Position numbers and translations under genes: made by a program. 64,000 nucleotides of DNA. Source: JAZKAD01 sp040389305 (lineage in GTDB: Bacteria; Pseudomonadota; Alphaproteobacteria; Rickettsiales; Rickettsiaceae). Location of the stretch: positions 30,368 through 94,367 of the forward strand of contig JAZKAD010000015.1 in assembly GCA_040389305.1 (NCBI GenBank), given 5' to 3'. The notes under the pieces are model-generated. The model searched no databases and was not told the DNA's origin. It worked only from the letters and a program-made list of their open reading frames with translations. Positions 38,797 to 47,976 of the stretch are shown in pieces (position 1 is the first letter of the stretch; the number at the start of each line of letters is the position of its first letter).

Positions 38797-39735
38797 ATGA
38801 ATAATAAAAATAATAATTCCCAAGATTTAGAATCTATCTTAAACGAATCCTTCGCACAAACAAGGCGAGCGACGGTGCCAGCTTTAGAGGATATGCTATA
38901 TAAACCAATCAATGTGCTGGATCATGGTTTTATAAGAGTAATAGACTATATGGGGGACGATAGCGCTATTGTTCAAGCTGCGAGGGTTTCATATGGCAAG
39001 GGGACGAAGCAAATTAGCCAAGACAAAGGCTTGATAAATTACCTGATGCGCCACAGGCACACCACTCCTTTTGAAATGTGCGAGATCAAATTTCATATCA
39101 AGCTTCCTATTTTTATAGCAAGGCAATGGATAAGACATCGTACAGCGAGCGTGAATGAATATTCGGCGCGCTATTCAATTTTGGGTAATGAATTTTATTT
39201 ACCAGCAAAAGAAAATCTTGCAGCTCAGTCTAAGATTAACCGCCAAGGACGAAGTGACTTTGCAGTGCCTGACAATGTAGCGGATAGAGTATTATCCATC
39301 CTTAAAGACGATGCCACCAACTCTTATGATCATTATATCAAGATGATGAATGAAGATGAGGCGGGGAATGCTATCGATGAGAACGCTGTAGGAATTACAA
39401 GAGAGCTCGCCAGGATGAACCTGACCCTCAATTACTATACTGAGTGGTACTGGAAAATTAATCTCCACAACTTGCTGCATTTTTTATCTCTTCGAGCTGA
39501 CAGTCATGCGCAATATGAGATTAGAGTATACGCAGAAGCCATGCTTGATATCGTAAAGGCCTGGGTTCCTTATGCTTACGAGGCTTTTGAAGAGCATCGT
39601 CTTCATGCCGCTCATTTGTCAAGAACTGGTATTGGGGTCATAAAACGTATGATAGCAGGCGAGAAGGTTGTTCAAGAAAACAGTGGATTATCAAAAAGAG
39701 AATGGGACGAATTACTGAAGGTAATAGAAGGTTAG
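38797..39735 (+). CDS. thyX: FAD-dependent thymidylate synthase
   Basis: Makes dTMP from dUMP with methylenetetrahydrofolate and reduced flavin. 312 residues. The ThyX signature is [14 protein letters not shown] (113-126). RHRHTTPFE (85-93) precedes it, and the C-terminal [17 protein letters not shown] is also typical. ThyX in place of ThyA is the norm in Rickettsiales. ATG start; the preceding 180 bases show no other gene. Confidence 0.95.
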   Translation: MNNKNNNSQDLESILNESFAQTRRATVPALEDMLYKPINVLDHGFIRVIDYMGDDSAIVQAARVSYGKGTKQISQDKGLINYLMRHRHTTPFEMCEIKFHIKLPIFIARQWIRHRTASVNEYSARYSILGNEFYLPAKENLAAQSKINRQGRSDFAVPDNVADRVLSILKDDATNSYDHYIKMMNEDEAGNAIDENAVGITRELARMNLTLNYYTEWYWKINLHNLLHFLSLRADSHAQYEIRVYAEAMLDIVKAWVPYAYEAFEEHRLHAAHLSRTGIGVIKRMIAGEKVVQENSGLSKREWDELLKVIEG

Positions 39736-39756
39736 GAAGATTGTTGTCGGTGTAAT

Positions 39757-40647
39757 CTATATGGGCAAAGTAAACGTACTATCTATGCGCAAGTTTTGAT
39801 CTTCTATTGTAGCCACTCCACCAAATACAAGAGGTACATTCTGAGATCCATGACCTACACCTTCCGCACGAAATATTGGTATATTTTGATGCAAAGAGCA
39901 GAAGTTTTTGATGGCATAATCAAGGTTGTCACCTGCATTAGTAAAATCGCATAAAATTATAGCGGCTGCCTCATCCACCATTCCCGCTTCTGATAAATGA
40001 TTGAGATATCTTGAGATTTTATATCCTTTTTCACCTACATCTTCGAGTATTAAAATTTTGCCATTAACTTTCGGGTGTAATTTTGTACCAATCATAGTGG
40101 TAAGCACCGTAAGGTTTCCTCCGGCAAGAGTAGAGTCGATCGACACATTATAAGAAGCGGGGGTCAGAGGACTTAAAGATAACGTGGTTTTTTGCCCCGC
40201 TAAAACATTAATGATATCTTCAAGGTGATGATGCTGAGCTTTACCCGGGAGCAGGGATGTAAGAACGGATGCATGTAGAGAAGGCATATGATAATGCCAA
40301 TTAAATAGGCCATGCAGCATTGTAATATCGCTATAACCAATAAGTATTTTGCTATGACTTGGCTTGATGTCTAGGCATTTTGAAGCAATTTCTCCAGCTC
40401 CATATCCACCCCTAAAGCACCAGATAATATCGACTTCTGGGTCAAGAATTGCTTCTCTTAGAGAGGCGAGTCTAAAGTCTAAACTATTTGCATAATAAGC
40501 AAACCCTGGAGCCCATATACCCATCGCTGGCTTCACTACAAAGCCCGCCTCTTCTAACATCTCCGCAGCTAGCTTTATCATCTCTTCTGCATTTTCGCAG
40601 CCAGAGCTTGGAGCAATTATTTGAACTTTGTTTTTGATTCTGTCCAT
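39757..40647 (-). CDS. ldcA: LD-carboxypeptidase, S66 family
   Basis: Removes the terminal D-Ala from cytoplasmic L-Ala-gamma-D-Glu-mDAP-D-Ala tetrapeptide during murein recycling. 296 residues from ATG 40647, which has AGGGA 7 bases upstream; the TTG at 40662 is less likely. Catalytic serine in the GYSDIT nucleophile region (Ser of the family's GYSD motif), glutamate in ILEDVGE and histidine in GHG near the end. It lies 16 bases after an amidase gene that would produce related substrates. Confidence 0.88.
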   Translation of the reverse strand: MDRIKNKVQIIAPSSGCENAEEMIKLAAEMLEEAGFVVKPAMGIWAPGFAYYANSLDFRLASLREAILDPEVDIIWCFRGGYGAGEIASKCLDIKPSHSKILIGYSDITMLHGLFNWHYHMPSLHASVLTSLLPGKAQHHHLEDIINVLAGQKTTLSLSPLTPASYNVSIDSTLAGGNLTVLTTMIGTKLHPKVNGKILILEDVGEKGYKISRYLNHLSEAGMVDEAAAIILCDFTNAGDNLDYAIKNFCSLHQNIPIFRAEGVGHGSQNVPLVFGGVATIEDQNLRIDSTFTLPI

Positions 40648-40663
40648 AAGAATTCCCTGCAAT

Positions 40664-41410
40664 TTACCTGAGCATAATTTGTTTTTCTAACAAAGAACTA
40701 AGCTTATCTTCTGACTCTTGGTTCCAAAAATATTCATTATTCAGCTCTTGGTAAAAGTTTAAACCTTTACGCCTTAAGCTCTCGCTGCAAAAATGAGACT
40801 GAAAAGCGCGAATAACATCGCTAGTCTGAAGGTCCCATTTTCCAGTAACTTCTATTTTGTATCCAAATGTTTTAAGACGTTCCTGAATAGAGGTGTAATC
40901 ATTCATATCTTCAGACTTGTTTATACCATGAGAATTATACCAGATACCAAGCCCATTTTGCGCCATAAACTCCCAGTCAAAATGTATACCCGGATCAATT
41001 TTACGACTAGGCGCTATATCAGAATGTCCAAGAATATTCTGCGCCTGTATATCATAAAGTGCTATAAGCTTTTGGCACAAAGCTACGCAGCTTTGCATTT
41101 GTTTATCTGAAAACTTTCTGTCGCCCAAATTATCTAGCTCGATTCCAAGAGAGCTATTATTCAGCATAGTCTCGCCCTTCCAAGAGCTTTCGCCCGCATG
41201 CCAAGCCCTTGAAGCATCGGAGACGAGTTGAAAAATTTCACCATTTTCATGGATAAGGTAATGGCAGCTGACCTTAGCACCTTGATTACATAACTTCTCT
41301 ATAGCTTCTTCAAAAATCATCTCAGTGTAATGTATGATAATGCTATCAATTTTAACGCCACTTGGTCTGCTATCATAATTGGGCGAGAGAAAATTCTGTA
41401 TTATTTCCAT
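40664..41410 (-). CDS. N-acetylmuramoyl-L-alanine amidase (Amidase_2, AmiD-like)
   Basis: Zinc amidase that cuts the muramoyl-L-alanine bond. 248 residues: Amidase_2 domain (about 15-150) with zinc ligands in IIHYTEM and GHSDIAPSRKIDPG, and catalytic Glu in GIELDN; a C-terminal helical peptidoglycan-binding segment (about 172-215) of the type seen in AmiD. No signal peptide is visible, so it may be cytoplasmic and act on recycled muropeptides, which fits pairing with ldcA. Confidence 0.9.
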   Translation of the reverse strand: MEIIQNFLSPNYDSRPSGVKIDSIIIHYTEMIFEEAIEKLCNQGAKVSCHYLIHENGEIFQLVSDASRAWHAGESSWKGETMLNNSSLGIELDNLGDRKFSDKQMQSCVALCQKLIALYDIQAQNILGHSDIAPSRKIDPGIHFDWEFMAQNGLGIWYNSHGINKSEDMNDYTSIQERLKTFGYKIEVTGKWDLQTSDVIRAFQSHFCSESLRRKGLNFYQELNNEYFWNQESEDKLSSLLEKQIMLR

Positions 41411-41503
41411 ATAATGCTAGATTTGAAGTTTGCTTACGCATATGATACCGAGGTCAAATATATTGGCAATAAATATACTTCTTTTCTTTAAAAAGAGCGC
41501 CCA

Positions 41504-42307
41504 GTGGATAAAGATGCGGATAAGAATGCGAACATAAGCAATAATAAAAAAGCTGTAATTATAGCGGAGACCAAGTCTTTTGCTTTCATTATATTAATAG
41601 CGCTGCTTATCCGTACCCTTATCGTAGAGCCCTTTTTTATCCCATCTTCATCTTTGAAAGATACGTTGCTTGTTGGAGATTACCTTTTTTCTACTAAATA
41701 TAGTTACGGTTATAGTAGATATTCTATGCTTTTCGTGAATCCAACCTTTTGGAAAGGTAGAGTCTTAGCAAAAGATCCTGAACCTGGTGACATTATCATA
41801 TTCCGCCCCCCTCATGCAATGCATATGCGTTATATTAAAAGGCTTATAGGGATGCCTGGGGATAAGGTTCAGCTCATTAATAACATAGTATATCTTAACG
41901 ATAAGCCGTTAAAAAGAGAGTACGTAGGTGAAATAACGGATCAAGATGGAGCTTATAAAAAATATATGGAGACACTGCCGAATGGTATAAAATATAACGT
42001 TTTGCAGCTTGCAGATCTTAAAGGGTCAATTAGGGATGGAAGATATAGCAATACCCAAGTATTTTATGTACCAGATGGTCAATATTTCTTCATGGGAGAC
42101 AATAGAGATCAATCAGGGGATAGTAGGGCTGAGCTTGGTTTTGTGCCTTTCGAGAACTTTATTGCCAAAGCTCAGTTCATATTTTTCTCTGCATCAGAAT
42201 ATCTTTGGCGAGATTCAGGGGGGGTATTAGATCAAATATCTCAAGTTTATTACTGGATAAAGTCTATAAGGTTGCATCGTATATTCCGAAGCGTCTACGC
42301 TCTATAG
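41504..42307 (+). CDS. lepB: Signal peptidase I
   Basis: Cleaves signal peptides of exported proteins. GTG start, 267 residues, one N-terminal membrane helix (about 25-43). Catalytic Ser50 in PSSSLKDTLLVGD and Lys112 in MRYIKRLIGMPGD; the C-terminal GDNRDQSGDSR motif is present. Ser at the usual Gly position of PSGS is a small deviation. Its end overlaps the end of the broken reading frame on the opposite strand. Confidence 0.94.
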   Translation: MDKDADKNANISNNKKAVIIAETKSFAFIILIALLIRTLIVEPFFIPSSSLKDTLLVGDYLFSTKYSYGYSRYSMLFVNPTFWKGRVLAKDPEPGDIIIFRPPHAMHMRYIKRLIGMPGDKVQLINNIVYLNDKPLKREYVGEITDQDGAYKKYMETLPNGIKYNVLQLADLKGSIRDGRYSNTQVFYVPDGQYFFMGDNRDQSGDSRAELGFVPFENFIAKAQFIFFSASEYLWRDSGGVLDQISQVYYWIKSIRLHRIFRSVYAL

Positions 42308-42475
42308 ACCATTCCTGAAATCAAGTTTCCCAATATAATGTCTTGGGCAATTTTTCGTGAATTCGCGCACCTCTGTACTAAAAGTACGCACCAAACGCTC
42401 ATCACTTAAATTATGCCCAGAAATCTTAATTTGAGGGATGGTATAACTAGCACCTTCTATAGTGCCTACAAAAAT
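42302..42475 (-). pseudogene. C-terminal remnant of an unknown gene
   Basis: On the minus strand an open frame with coherent amino-acid make-up (about 57 codons: GTIEGASYTIPQIKISGH, then NLSDERLVRTFSTEVREF and a KLDFRNGL end) finishes in TAG at 42304-42302. It has no start codon and its upstream part runs into the last codons of the DUF4143 ATPase gene, in another frame. I read it as the 3' end of a gene whose 5' part was replaced. I recognise no family; chance open frame cannot be excluded for this length. Confidence 0.4.
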
Positions 42476-43638
42476 TGCTCGATCGGTGTTTTTAAAAATA
42501 TATCAATAGGTATTCCTCCCGTGCCGACAAGAAGCTTTATATCTGCTTTGAATTTTTTATGAAATGAATCAAGTCCAGAAAGAGATGTGATTTTCTTTCC
42601 GCTTTTTACTTCGATAGCAATTTTTTTACCTTTGATAGACGCGATAAAATCCACTTCTTGATTATCTTCTCTCCAGTATGCTACATCAATATGTGGTATT
42701 GACAGAAGATAAGCGCCTACCGCGCTCTCTACAAGCCTTCCTCTGTATTCATAATCACTCATAGCATTTTTAAATCCTTTTTTATGGACATTTGTTTGCA
42801 AAGCGGTGTTAAAAACTTGAAATTTAGGAGGGCTTTGTCTTTGTCTTACTAATTCATTTGTAAATTTATGAAGGCCTTTGATAACGTAAGATTGCTCTAG
42901 GAGGTTAAGATAATGCGCAAGTGTTGTCGTATTCCCTGCATCTTGAAGTTGCCCTAACATTTTGTTGTAAGAGAGAATTTGCCCAGAATATTCGGATCCG
43001 AGTCTGAAGAGTTCGCGAAGAAGTGCTGGCTTATGAATAATACATTGAGATAGAATATCACGACTTACTACTGGTTCTACGATAGCATCGTGAATGTATG
43101 AAAAAAATCTCTCTTCGTCGAAGCGAAGTGGCAGCGCTCCGGGATATCCCCCAAAATAAGTAAATTCATCTAAAGTCATATCAAAGGCTTGTTGGCACTC
43201 ATCAAAGGACCAATGTGGCACTGGTATAACCTCGAATCTTCCTGCCATACTTTCGCTTAATCCTTTTTGGAGTAAAAGCGAGGAAGAGCCCAACAATACA
43301 ACTTTTACATTTTTTTGTTTTATTCTGTCCTCATCAAAAAGACGCTTTACGCGCTCAGACCAATTTTCTATTTTTTGAATTTCATCTATAACAAGCAACG
43401 CTCCCTTGGAAGAATCATTAGATTGCGCTCTTACGTACCCCCATTGCTGCTCTATCCACTGGGTATTCATCCCTCCTTCGGCGATAACATAATGAGATGG
43501 AAAATCTATTTTCTTAATCGCTTGATGAATGAGAGTTGTTTTACCAACTTGGCGAGCTCCAAGTAATATTTGTATTCTAAAGGTATTCTCGCTAAGCCTT
43601 GCTGTAATTTTTTTAAGTATAGGGCGTTCAAATGTCAT
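42466..43638 (-). CDS. AAA ATPase of the AAA_14/DUF4143 family
   Basis: A 390-residue ATPase with Walker A GARQVGKTT (27-35, Lys33), Walker B LLVIDEIQ (81-88), a sensor segment VVLLGSSSLLL, and the C-terminal DUF4143 domain ending with a PD-D/EXK-like run (EVDFIASIKGKKIAIEVKSG). The function of this family is unknown; its members are common in accessory DNA of many bacteria. The gene is flanked upstream by a perfect inverted repeat and a dispersed repeat, and downstream by a gene remnant, suggesting arrival by transfer. Confidence 0.87.
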   Translation of the reverse strand: MTFERPILKKITARLSENTFRIQILLGARQVGKTTLIHQAIKKIDFPSHYVIAEGGMNTQWIEQQWGYVRAQSNDSSKGALLVIDEIQKIENWSERVKRLFDEDRIKQKNVKVVLLGSSSLLLQKGLSESMAGRFEVIPVPHWSFDECQQAFDMTLDEFTYFGGYPGALPLRFDEERFFSYIHDAIVEPVVSRDILSQCIIHKPALLRELFRLGSEYSGQILSYNKMLGQLQDAGNTTTLAHYLNLLEQSYVIKGLHKFTNELVRQRQSPPKFQVFNTALQTNVHKKGFKNAMSDYEYRGRLVESAVGAYLLSIPHIDVAYWREDNQEVDFIASIKGKKIAIEVKSGKKITSLSGLDSFHKKFKADIKLLVGTGGIPIDIFLKTPIEQFL

Positions 43639-43659
43639 GGTACTATATAGTAAATCTTT

Positions 43660-43699
43660 TACTCATTGTATTGAGTAAAACTACTCAATACAATGAGTA
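43660..43699. repeat. Perfect 18-bp inverted repeat upstream of the ATPase gene
   Basis: TACTCATTGTATTGAGTA at 43660-43677 and its exact complement at 43682-43699 with a 4-base loop (AAAC). It begins 21 bases before the ATPase start codon, so it can be an operator, or a hairpin in the 5' leader. It lacks a following T run in either direction strong enough to call it a terminator. Confidence 0.85.
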
Positions 43700-43706
43700 T
43701 TTTCAT

Positions 43707-43806
43707 CCAAATTCCAAATTAAATTAGATAATTGATTTTAGAACAAGGCTATAGCATCCAATTCTGTCATATAGTTGCTATTAACAACTATATGAAATCA
43801 ATGGTT
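43707..43806. repeat. Dispersed palindromic repeat, copy B
   Basis: Bases 43707-43739 match copy A (17145-17177) in 32 of 33 positions. Downstream is an 11-bp stem (43767-43777 with 43785-43795) around a 7-base loop, then GAAATCAAT, the partial complement of the left arm. The rest of the 43807-43932 stretch, up to the rpoD end, holds no gene with a start codon. Confidence 0.7.
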
Positions 43807-43932
43807 TTATGTGATGATTTCAGGGTATCATTCGGGACGCAACGAAGAGATGAGGGCGTTGCGCCTGAGAGCTCGTGCTAAAAGCTCTTCCTCACTTGTG
43901 GCGACTCTGAGGGGGCTCTCTATCAGTTCATA

Positions 43933-45888
43933 CTAGACCGGCTGCTTACCGCTATTAGGCCCACCATTCCCAATGAAACTGCGTAATTTACGCGAACGAC
44001 TAGGATGTTTCAGTTTGCGCAGGGCTTTAGCTTCAATTTGGCGGATTCTTTCGCGTGTCACATTGAATTGCTGGCCAACCTCTTCCAAAGTATGGTCCGT
44101 ATTCATACCAATTCCGAAGCGCATGCGAAGGACTCTCTCCTCGCGCGCCGTAAGACTTGATAATATACGCGTAGTAACTTCTCTAAGATTCGATTGTATA
44201 GTAGCATCAAGAGGAAGTACTGCATTTTTATCTTCGATGAAATCTCCAAGCGAGCTGTCTTCATCTCCCACGGGATTCTCTAAACTCACAGGCTCTTTCG
44301 CTATCTTCATTACCTTACGCACTTTTTCCACTGGCATAGCAAGTCTTAAAGCTATTTCTGCAGGAGTTGGCTCATATCCTAGTTCACTAAGCATCTGCCT
44401 TGAAGTGCGGATGATTTTATTGATAGTCTCAATCATATGCACAGGAATACGGATAGTTCTAGCCTGGTCTGCGATAGATCTTGTGATAGCCTGCCTTATC
44501 CACCATGTGGCATAGGTTGAGAATTTATATCCTCTGCGATATTCAAATTTGTCTACGGCCTTCATAAGCCCAATATTACCCTCTTGAATTAAATCAAGAA
44601 ATTGTAGACCACGATTTGCATATTTTTTTGCAATTGAAATAACTAAACGCAAGTTAGCTTCTATCATTTCCTTTTTAGCTCTAGCTGCTAGCCTTTCGCC
44701 TTTTTGAACTGAAAGCACAAGTCTTTTGAACTCGGAAAGAGAAAGTCCCATATCGGACTCTATCACAAGTATTTCTTCGACTGCCTGCTGCAACACTTCT
44801 GGCTCGGCCTCCGCAAATTTGGCCCATCCAGATTTTGTATTACTACGCATTTTTTCGAGCCAAGCATTGTTAATACGGGCTCCCATATAATTTGCTAAAA
44901 AATCTTGACGGTTAACGCCATGTCTTTCAGCGAGTTTGAGTAAATTGGACTCTACATTGAAAATCTTCCGATGAGCATTGTATAGCTTATCGAGTATCAT
45001 TTGAGTGCAGCGCTCATTTAATCTAAGCTCCTGCACTTCTTCTACAAGGGACTCCAGATGCTTTGCATAATCCTTGCTTTGCTCAAGATCCTTGCCATTT
45101 TCTTTAGCAAAATGTTGCGTTATACTAGCGCAAAAAGCTTCTGATATATCAGAGATTCTTTGCATGCGATCGATCACGCTAGGGAGAAGAGATGACTCTA
45201 CCTCGGCAATAGGGCGGCTGGATGTTTCTGTGCTATCTTCTGCCTCGGCTTCGTCTTCTCCTTCCTCGGAAACTTCGACATCCAGAGCGCCAGAGCTGTC
45301 ATCGGCGAGTCCATCATCATCAACTATGTTTGATTCAAAGTCGATAAGATCCCGCAGCATCATCTTTTCATTTACAAGGTCTTCATACCATTTGATTAGA
45401 GCTCTCATAGTCACGGGGCTTGCGCATAAAGAGCGGATCATCATCTCTCTGCCTTCCTCGATCCTTTTAGCGATCTTGATCTCTCCCTCGCGAGACAAAA
45501 GCTCAACCCCGCCCATATCCCTCAGGTATAGACGCACAGGATCGTCTGTGGAAGCTATCACTTCTTCTTGCTCTTGCTCTTCCGGTTCGGAGTCGGCTTG
45601 AGCAGTAGAGAGTCTTACTTCTTCATCGACGCTTATATCCAGAGTGATATCGTCATCATCTTCTAGAAACTCTACGCCAGCGTCAGAAAATTTTGAGATA
45701 ACTTTTTCCAAATCGTCGTCTAGAGTCTTGTCCGCCAGAGTCTTATCCAGAAAGCCTTGCTTTGCTTTTGAACTCCGCAGAGTTTCTTCGTCGCTATGAG
45801 GATTTGCGCCATCACTTCCTGAGTTTTCTGCATCATCTACGTTTTGTGCATCGTCTAGGCTTTGTGTTTTATCGTAATTATCATTCAT
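43933..45888 (-). CDS. rpoD: RNA polymerase primary sigma factor RpoD
   Basis: Housekeeping sigma-70, 651 residues. N-terminal region is long and acidic (region 1.1 and a non-conserved stretch with many Asp/Glu, about 195-240). Region 2 contains [31 protein letters not shown] sequence with [15 protein letters not shown] (2.3/2.4), region 3 begins at [12 protein letters not shown], and region 4.2 has [20 protein letters not shown]. It starts 8 bases inside the end of dnaG, preserving the dnaG-rpoD arrangement; rpsU is absent. Confidence 0.97.
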   Translation of the reverse strand: MNDNYDKTQSLDDAQNVDDAENSGSDGANPHSDEETLRSSKAKQGFLDKTLADKTLDDDLEKVISKFSDAGVEFLEDDDDITLDISVDEEVRLSTAQADSEPEEQEQEEVIASTDDPVRLYLRDMGGVELLSREGEIKIAKRIEEGREMMIRSLCASPVTMRALIKWYEDLVNEKMMLRDLIDFESNIVDDDGLADDSSGALDVEVSEEGEDEAEAEDSTETSSRPIAEVESSLLPSVIDRMQRISDISEAFCASITQHFAKENGKDLEQSKDYAKHLESLVEEVQELRLNERCTQMILDKLYNAHRKIFNVESNLLKLAERHGVNRQDFLANYMGARINNAWLEKMRSNTKSGWAKFAEAEPEVLQQAVEEILVIESDMGLSLSEFKRLVLSVQKGERLAARAKKEMIEANLRLVISIAKKYANRGLQFLDLIQEGNIGLMKAVDKFEYRRGYKFSTYATWWIRQAITRSIADQARTIRIPVHMIETINKIIRTSRQMLSELGYEPTPAEIALRLAMPVEKVRKVMKIAKEPVSLENPVGDEDSSLGDFIEDKNAVLPLDATIQSNLREVTTRILSSLTAREERVLRMRFGIGMNTDHTLEEVGQQFNVTRERIRQIEAKALRKLKHPSRSRKLRSFIGNGGPNSGKQPV

Positions 45889-47668
45889 ATTTACTACGCT
45901 GCGTTAAATTATCACTGATTATATCAATTTCTTGCTGGAGTTTAAGAATCTCTTGTTGGTATTTACGAGCTTTGTTGAAGGCATCCTCATTTGAGCTGTT
46001 CATTAACTCTGTATATTCTGCTTTGCTTTTTATTAGATTGTGTTTTTTAATAAAAATATCCCACAGTATTTCTGGGTTGCGATCTACTATTGTGGTGTTA
46101 TCAAGAAATATAAAATCGGGGGAGGATAGTAGCATAAAAATCTCCAGAAAGCTAGTGCTTTTCGCTAAAGCTTTGAGCGCTTCTGCGTCGAGTGAGTCAG
46201 TGGTTAGAGCTTGTCCCAGAAGCCAGGCGCACATCTTAGATAAAAGCTCATCATGGAAGGTGATGCTAGCAATACTTTCTCGTATATTTTCGATGTATAA
46301 TAACTCTGGTGAGGTAATTAAAAGAGATACAAGGGTATGCTCAATGATCTCTCCTTCTCTCATAGTGCTAGGTAGCTTAGGGGCACTAGAAATTTTAGTT
46401 TTAGTATTTTTGCTACTAAAATATTTCCAGGTTTGTTCTTTAAAATATCTTGAATAATTACGCTTGAGAGCTGGATCTACCGCGGTATTTGCATAATTTT
46501 GAAGGCTCTGCTCGAGAGCAGCTCGCTTCTCTGGGGTTGAAAATATTTGGTCTTTGACTTCAAGATGCCATATCATTTCTGCCATAGACAGCCGCGAGTT
46601 AAAAAGTCCTTGCATATAACTTGCGCCATGTTTTACAAGAATATCATCAGGATCTTGGCTTTGTGGCATCAGTATAAAGCTTATACTCTTTTCTGTGGTG
46701 ATCCTTGGGAGGGATTGCTCGACTACTTTAAGACTTGCCTTGAGGCCGGCGCTGTCACCGTCTAGGCACATTACGATCTCGTCAGCTGTGTGCCATAGTT
46801 TCGTGAGATGGTTACTGGTCACTGCAGTTCCAAGGCTTGCGACGGTATTTTCAAAACCATGCGATTGCATAGCGATAACATCCATATAACCTTCGACCAC
46901 TATGATTTTCCCGGTTTTATAGGCGGAGCTTATAGCTTTATCCTCGCCGTATAGAACTTCATTTTTTTTGAAAACTATAGTCTCCGGGGAATTAAGATAT
47001 TTAGGCATAGCATTTCCAGTAGCTCTGCCTCCAAAGCCTATAACTTTACCGTATAAGTTGCGTATAGGGAACATTATACGATCGCGAAATGTCTCATATA
47101 TAGATCCATCTTCGCCCTTTCCTATAAGGCCAGCCTTATCCATCATCATCAAAGGGATTTTGTGCTGTTCGAGATATTTGCGGAGCGTATCTGCACCTGG
47201 GGCATAACCTAGTTTATAATTTTGGCAGGTAGATTGACTCAAATGCCTAGAGGCTAAATATTTAGAGGCCAGAGGAGCTTTATCTACTAGGTTTTTTTGA
47301 AAAAACTCTGAAGCTACCTGGAGAGTGTGATGTATCTGATCGATTTCTTCATAGAGTCTTTCTTCGGCCTTTGAAAGCTTAGGAATCTCTATACCATGAT
47401 CTCCTGCTAGCTTGATGGCGGCATCTTTATACCTAAGGCCTGAAGTTTCAGATACAAATCTTATGACATCACCATGGACATGACAACCGAAGCAATGGTA
47501 GAATCTTTTGACATCATTGACTGTAAAAGATGGAGATTTTTCGTTATGAAATGGGCAGAGACCAGAATACTCTGCTCCCTTTTTTTTAAGAGTTACCTTC
47601 TGCCTGACAACGTCAGAGACATTGACCTTGGAGCGTAGAAGCTCAAAAAAATCAGGAGTAACATTCAT
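45881..47668 (-). CDS. dnaG: DNA primase
   Basis: Synthesises RNA primers at the replication fork. 595 residues: N-terminal CHC2 zinc finger with [11 protein letters not shown] and [11 protein letters not shown] (about 38-67), RNA-polymerase core with [25 protein letters not shown] with [10 protein letters not shown] (about 258-267) and CLDGDSAG, and a C-terminal helicase-binding region. Start overlaps yidD by 4 bases and stop overlaps rpoD by 8. Confidence 0.97.
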   Translation of the reverse strand: MNVTPDFFELLRSKVNVSDVVRQKVTLKKKGAEYSGLCPFHNEKSPSFTVNDVKRFYHCFGCHVHGDVIRFVSETSGLRYKDAAIKLAGDHGIEIPKLSKAEERLYEEIDQIHHTLQVASEFFQKNLVDKAPLASKYLASRHLSQSTCQNYKLGYAPGADTLRKYLEQHKIPLMMMDKAGLIGKGEDGSIYETFRDRIMFPIRNLYGKVIGFGGRATGNAMPKYLNSPETIVFKKNEVLYGEDKAISSAYKTGKIIVVEGYMDVIAMQSHGFENTVASLGTAVTSNHLTKLWHTADEIVMCLDGDSAGLKASLKVVEQSLPRITTEKSISFILMPQSQDPDDILVKHGASYMQGLFNSRLSMAEMIWHLEVKDQIFSTPEKRAALEQSLQNYANTAVDPALKRNYSRYFKEQTWKYFSSKNTKTKISSAPKLPSTMREGEIIEHTLVSLLITSPELLYIENIRESIASITFHDELLSKMCAWLLGQALTTDSLDAEALKALAKSTSFLEIFMLLSSPDFIFLDNTTIVDRNPEILWDIFIKKHNLIKSKAEYTELMNSSNEDAFNKARKYQQEILKLQQEIDIISDNLTQRSKYE

Positions 47669-47904
47669 AAACTTTGATCGTTTGTTGGATTATGCGGGAC
47701 TGGATCGTATCCCCCCTCGCAAAATGGATGGCATTTCATAAGCCTTTTAATTGTAGCATAGCTTCCGCGAATAACACCTAAATTTTCTACAGCTTCTATC
47801 GCATAGCATGAACATGTAGGATAGAAGCGACAGTTTTTGCCAAGCCAAGGCGAGACCAGGAATTGATAGCTTCGAATAAGGAAGATAAAGATGCGTTTAA
47901 ACAT
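47665..47904 (-). CDS. yidD: Membrane protein insertion efficiency factor YidD
   Basis: A 79-residue protein with the signature [14 protein letters not shown] and [14 protein letters not shown]. Helps YidC-dependent insertion; usually beside rpmH-rnpA-yidC, but here joined to dnaG by a 4-base overlap. Confidence 0.9.
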   Translation of the reverse strand: MFKRIFIFLIRSYQFLVSPWLGKNCRFYPTCSCYAIEAVENLGVIRGSYATIKRLMKCHPFCEGGYDPVPHNPTNDQSL

Positions 47905-47976
47905 ATTAAACTATTGAACCTGTCTTCTCATGTCAATTCCCACCCCTCTTGACTTCTAATGACAAAAATAACCAAT

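Noticed and set aside
43840..43930. Minus-strand coherent frame downstream of rpoD (SEEELLARALRRNALISSL)
   Set aside because: About 30 codons without a start codon, next to a repeat; too short to support as a gene or a remnant.
45074..45601. 175-codon plus-strand frame opposite rpoD
   Set aside because: Ser-rich antisense of the acidic sigma-factor region; shadow.
45762..46457. 231-codon plus-strand frame across dnaG and rpoD
   Set aside because: Antisense to two certain genes, with no coding motifs; low-complexity Ser/Leu composition is typical of a shadow frame.
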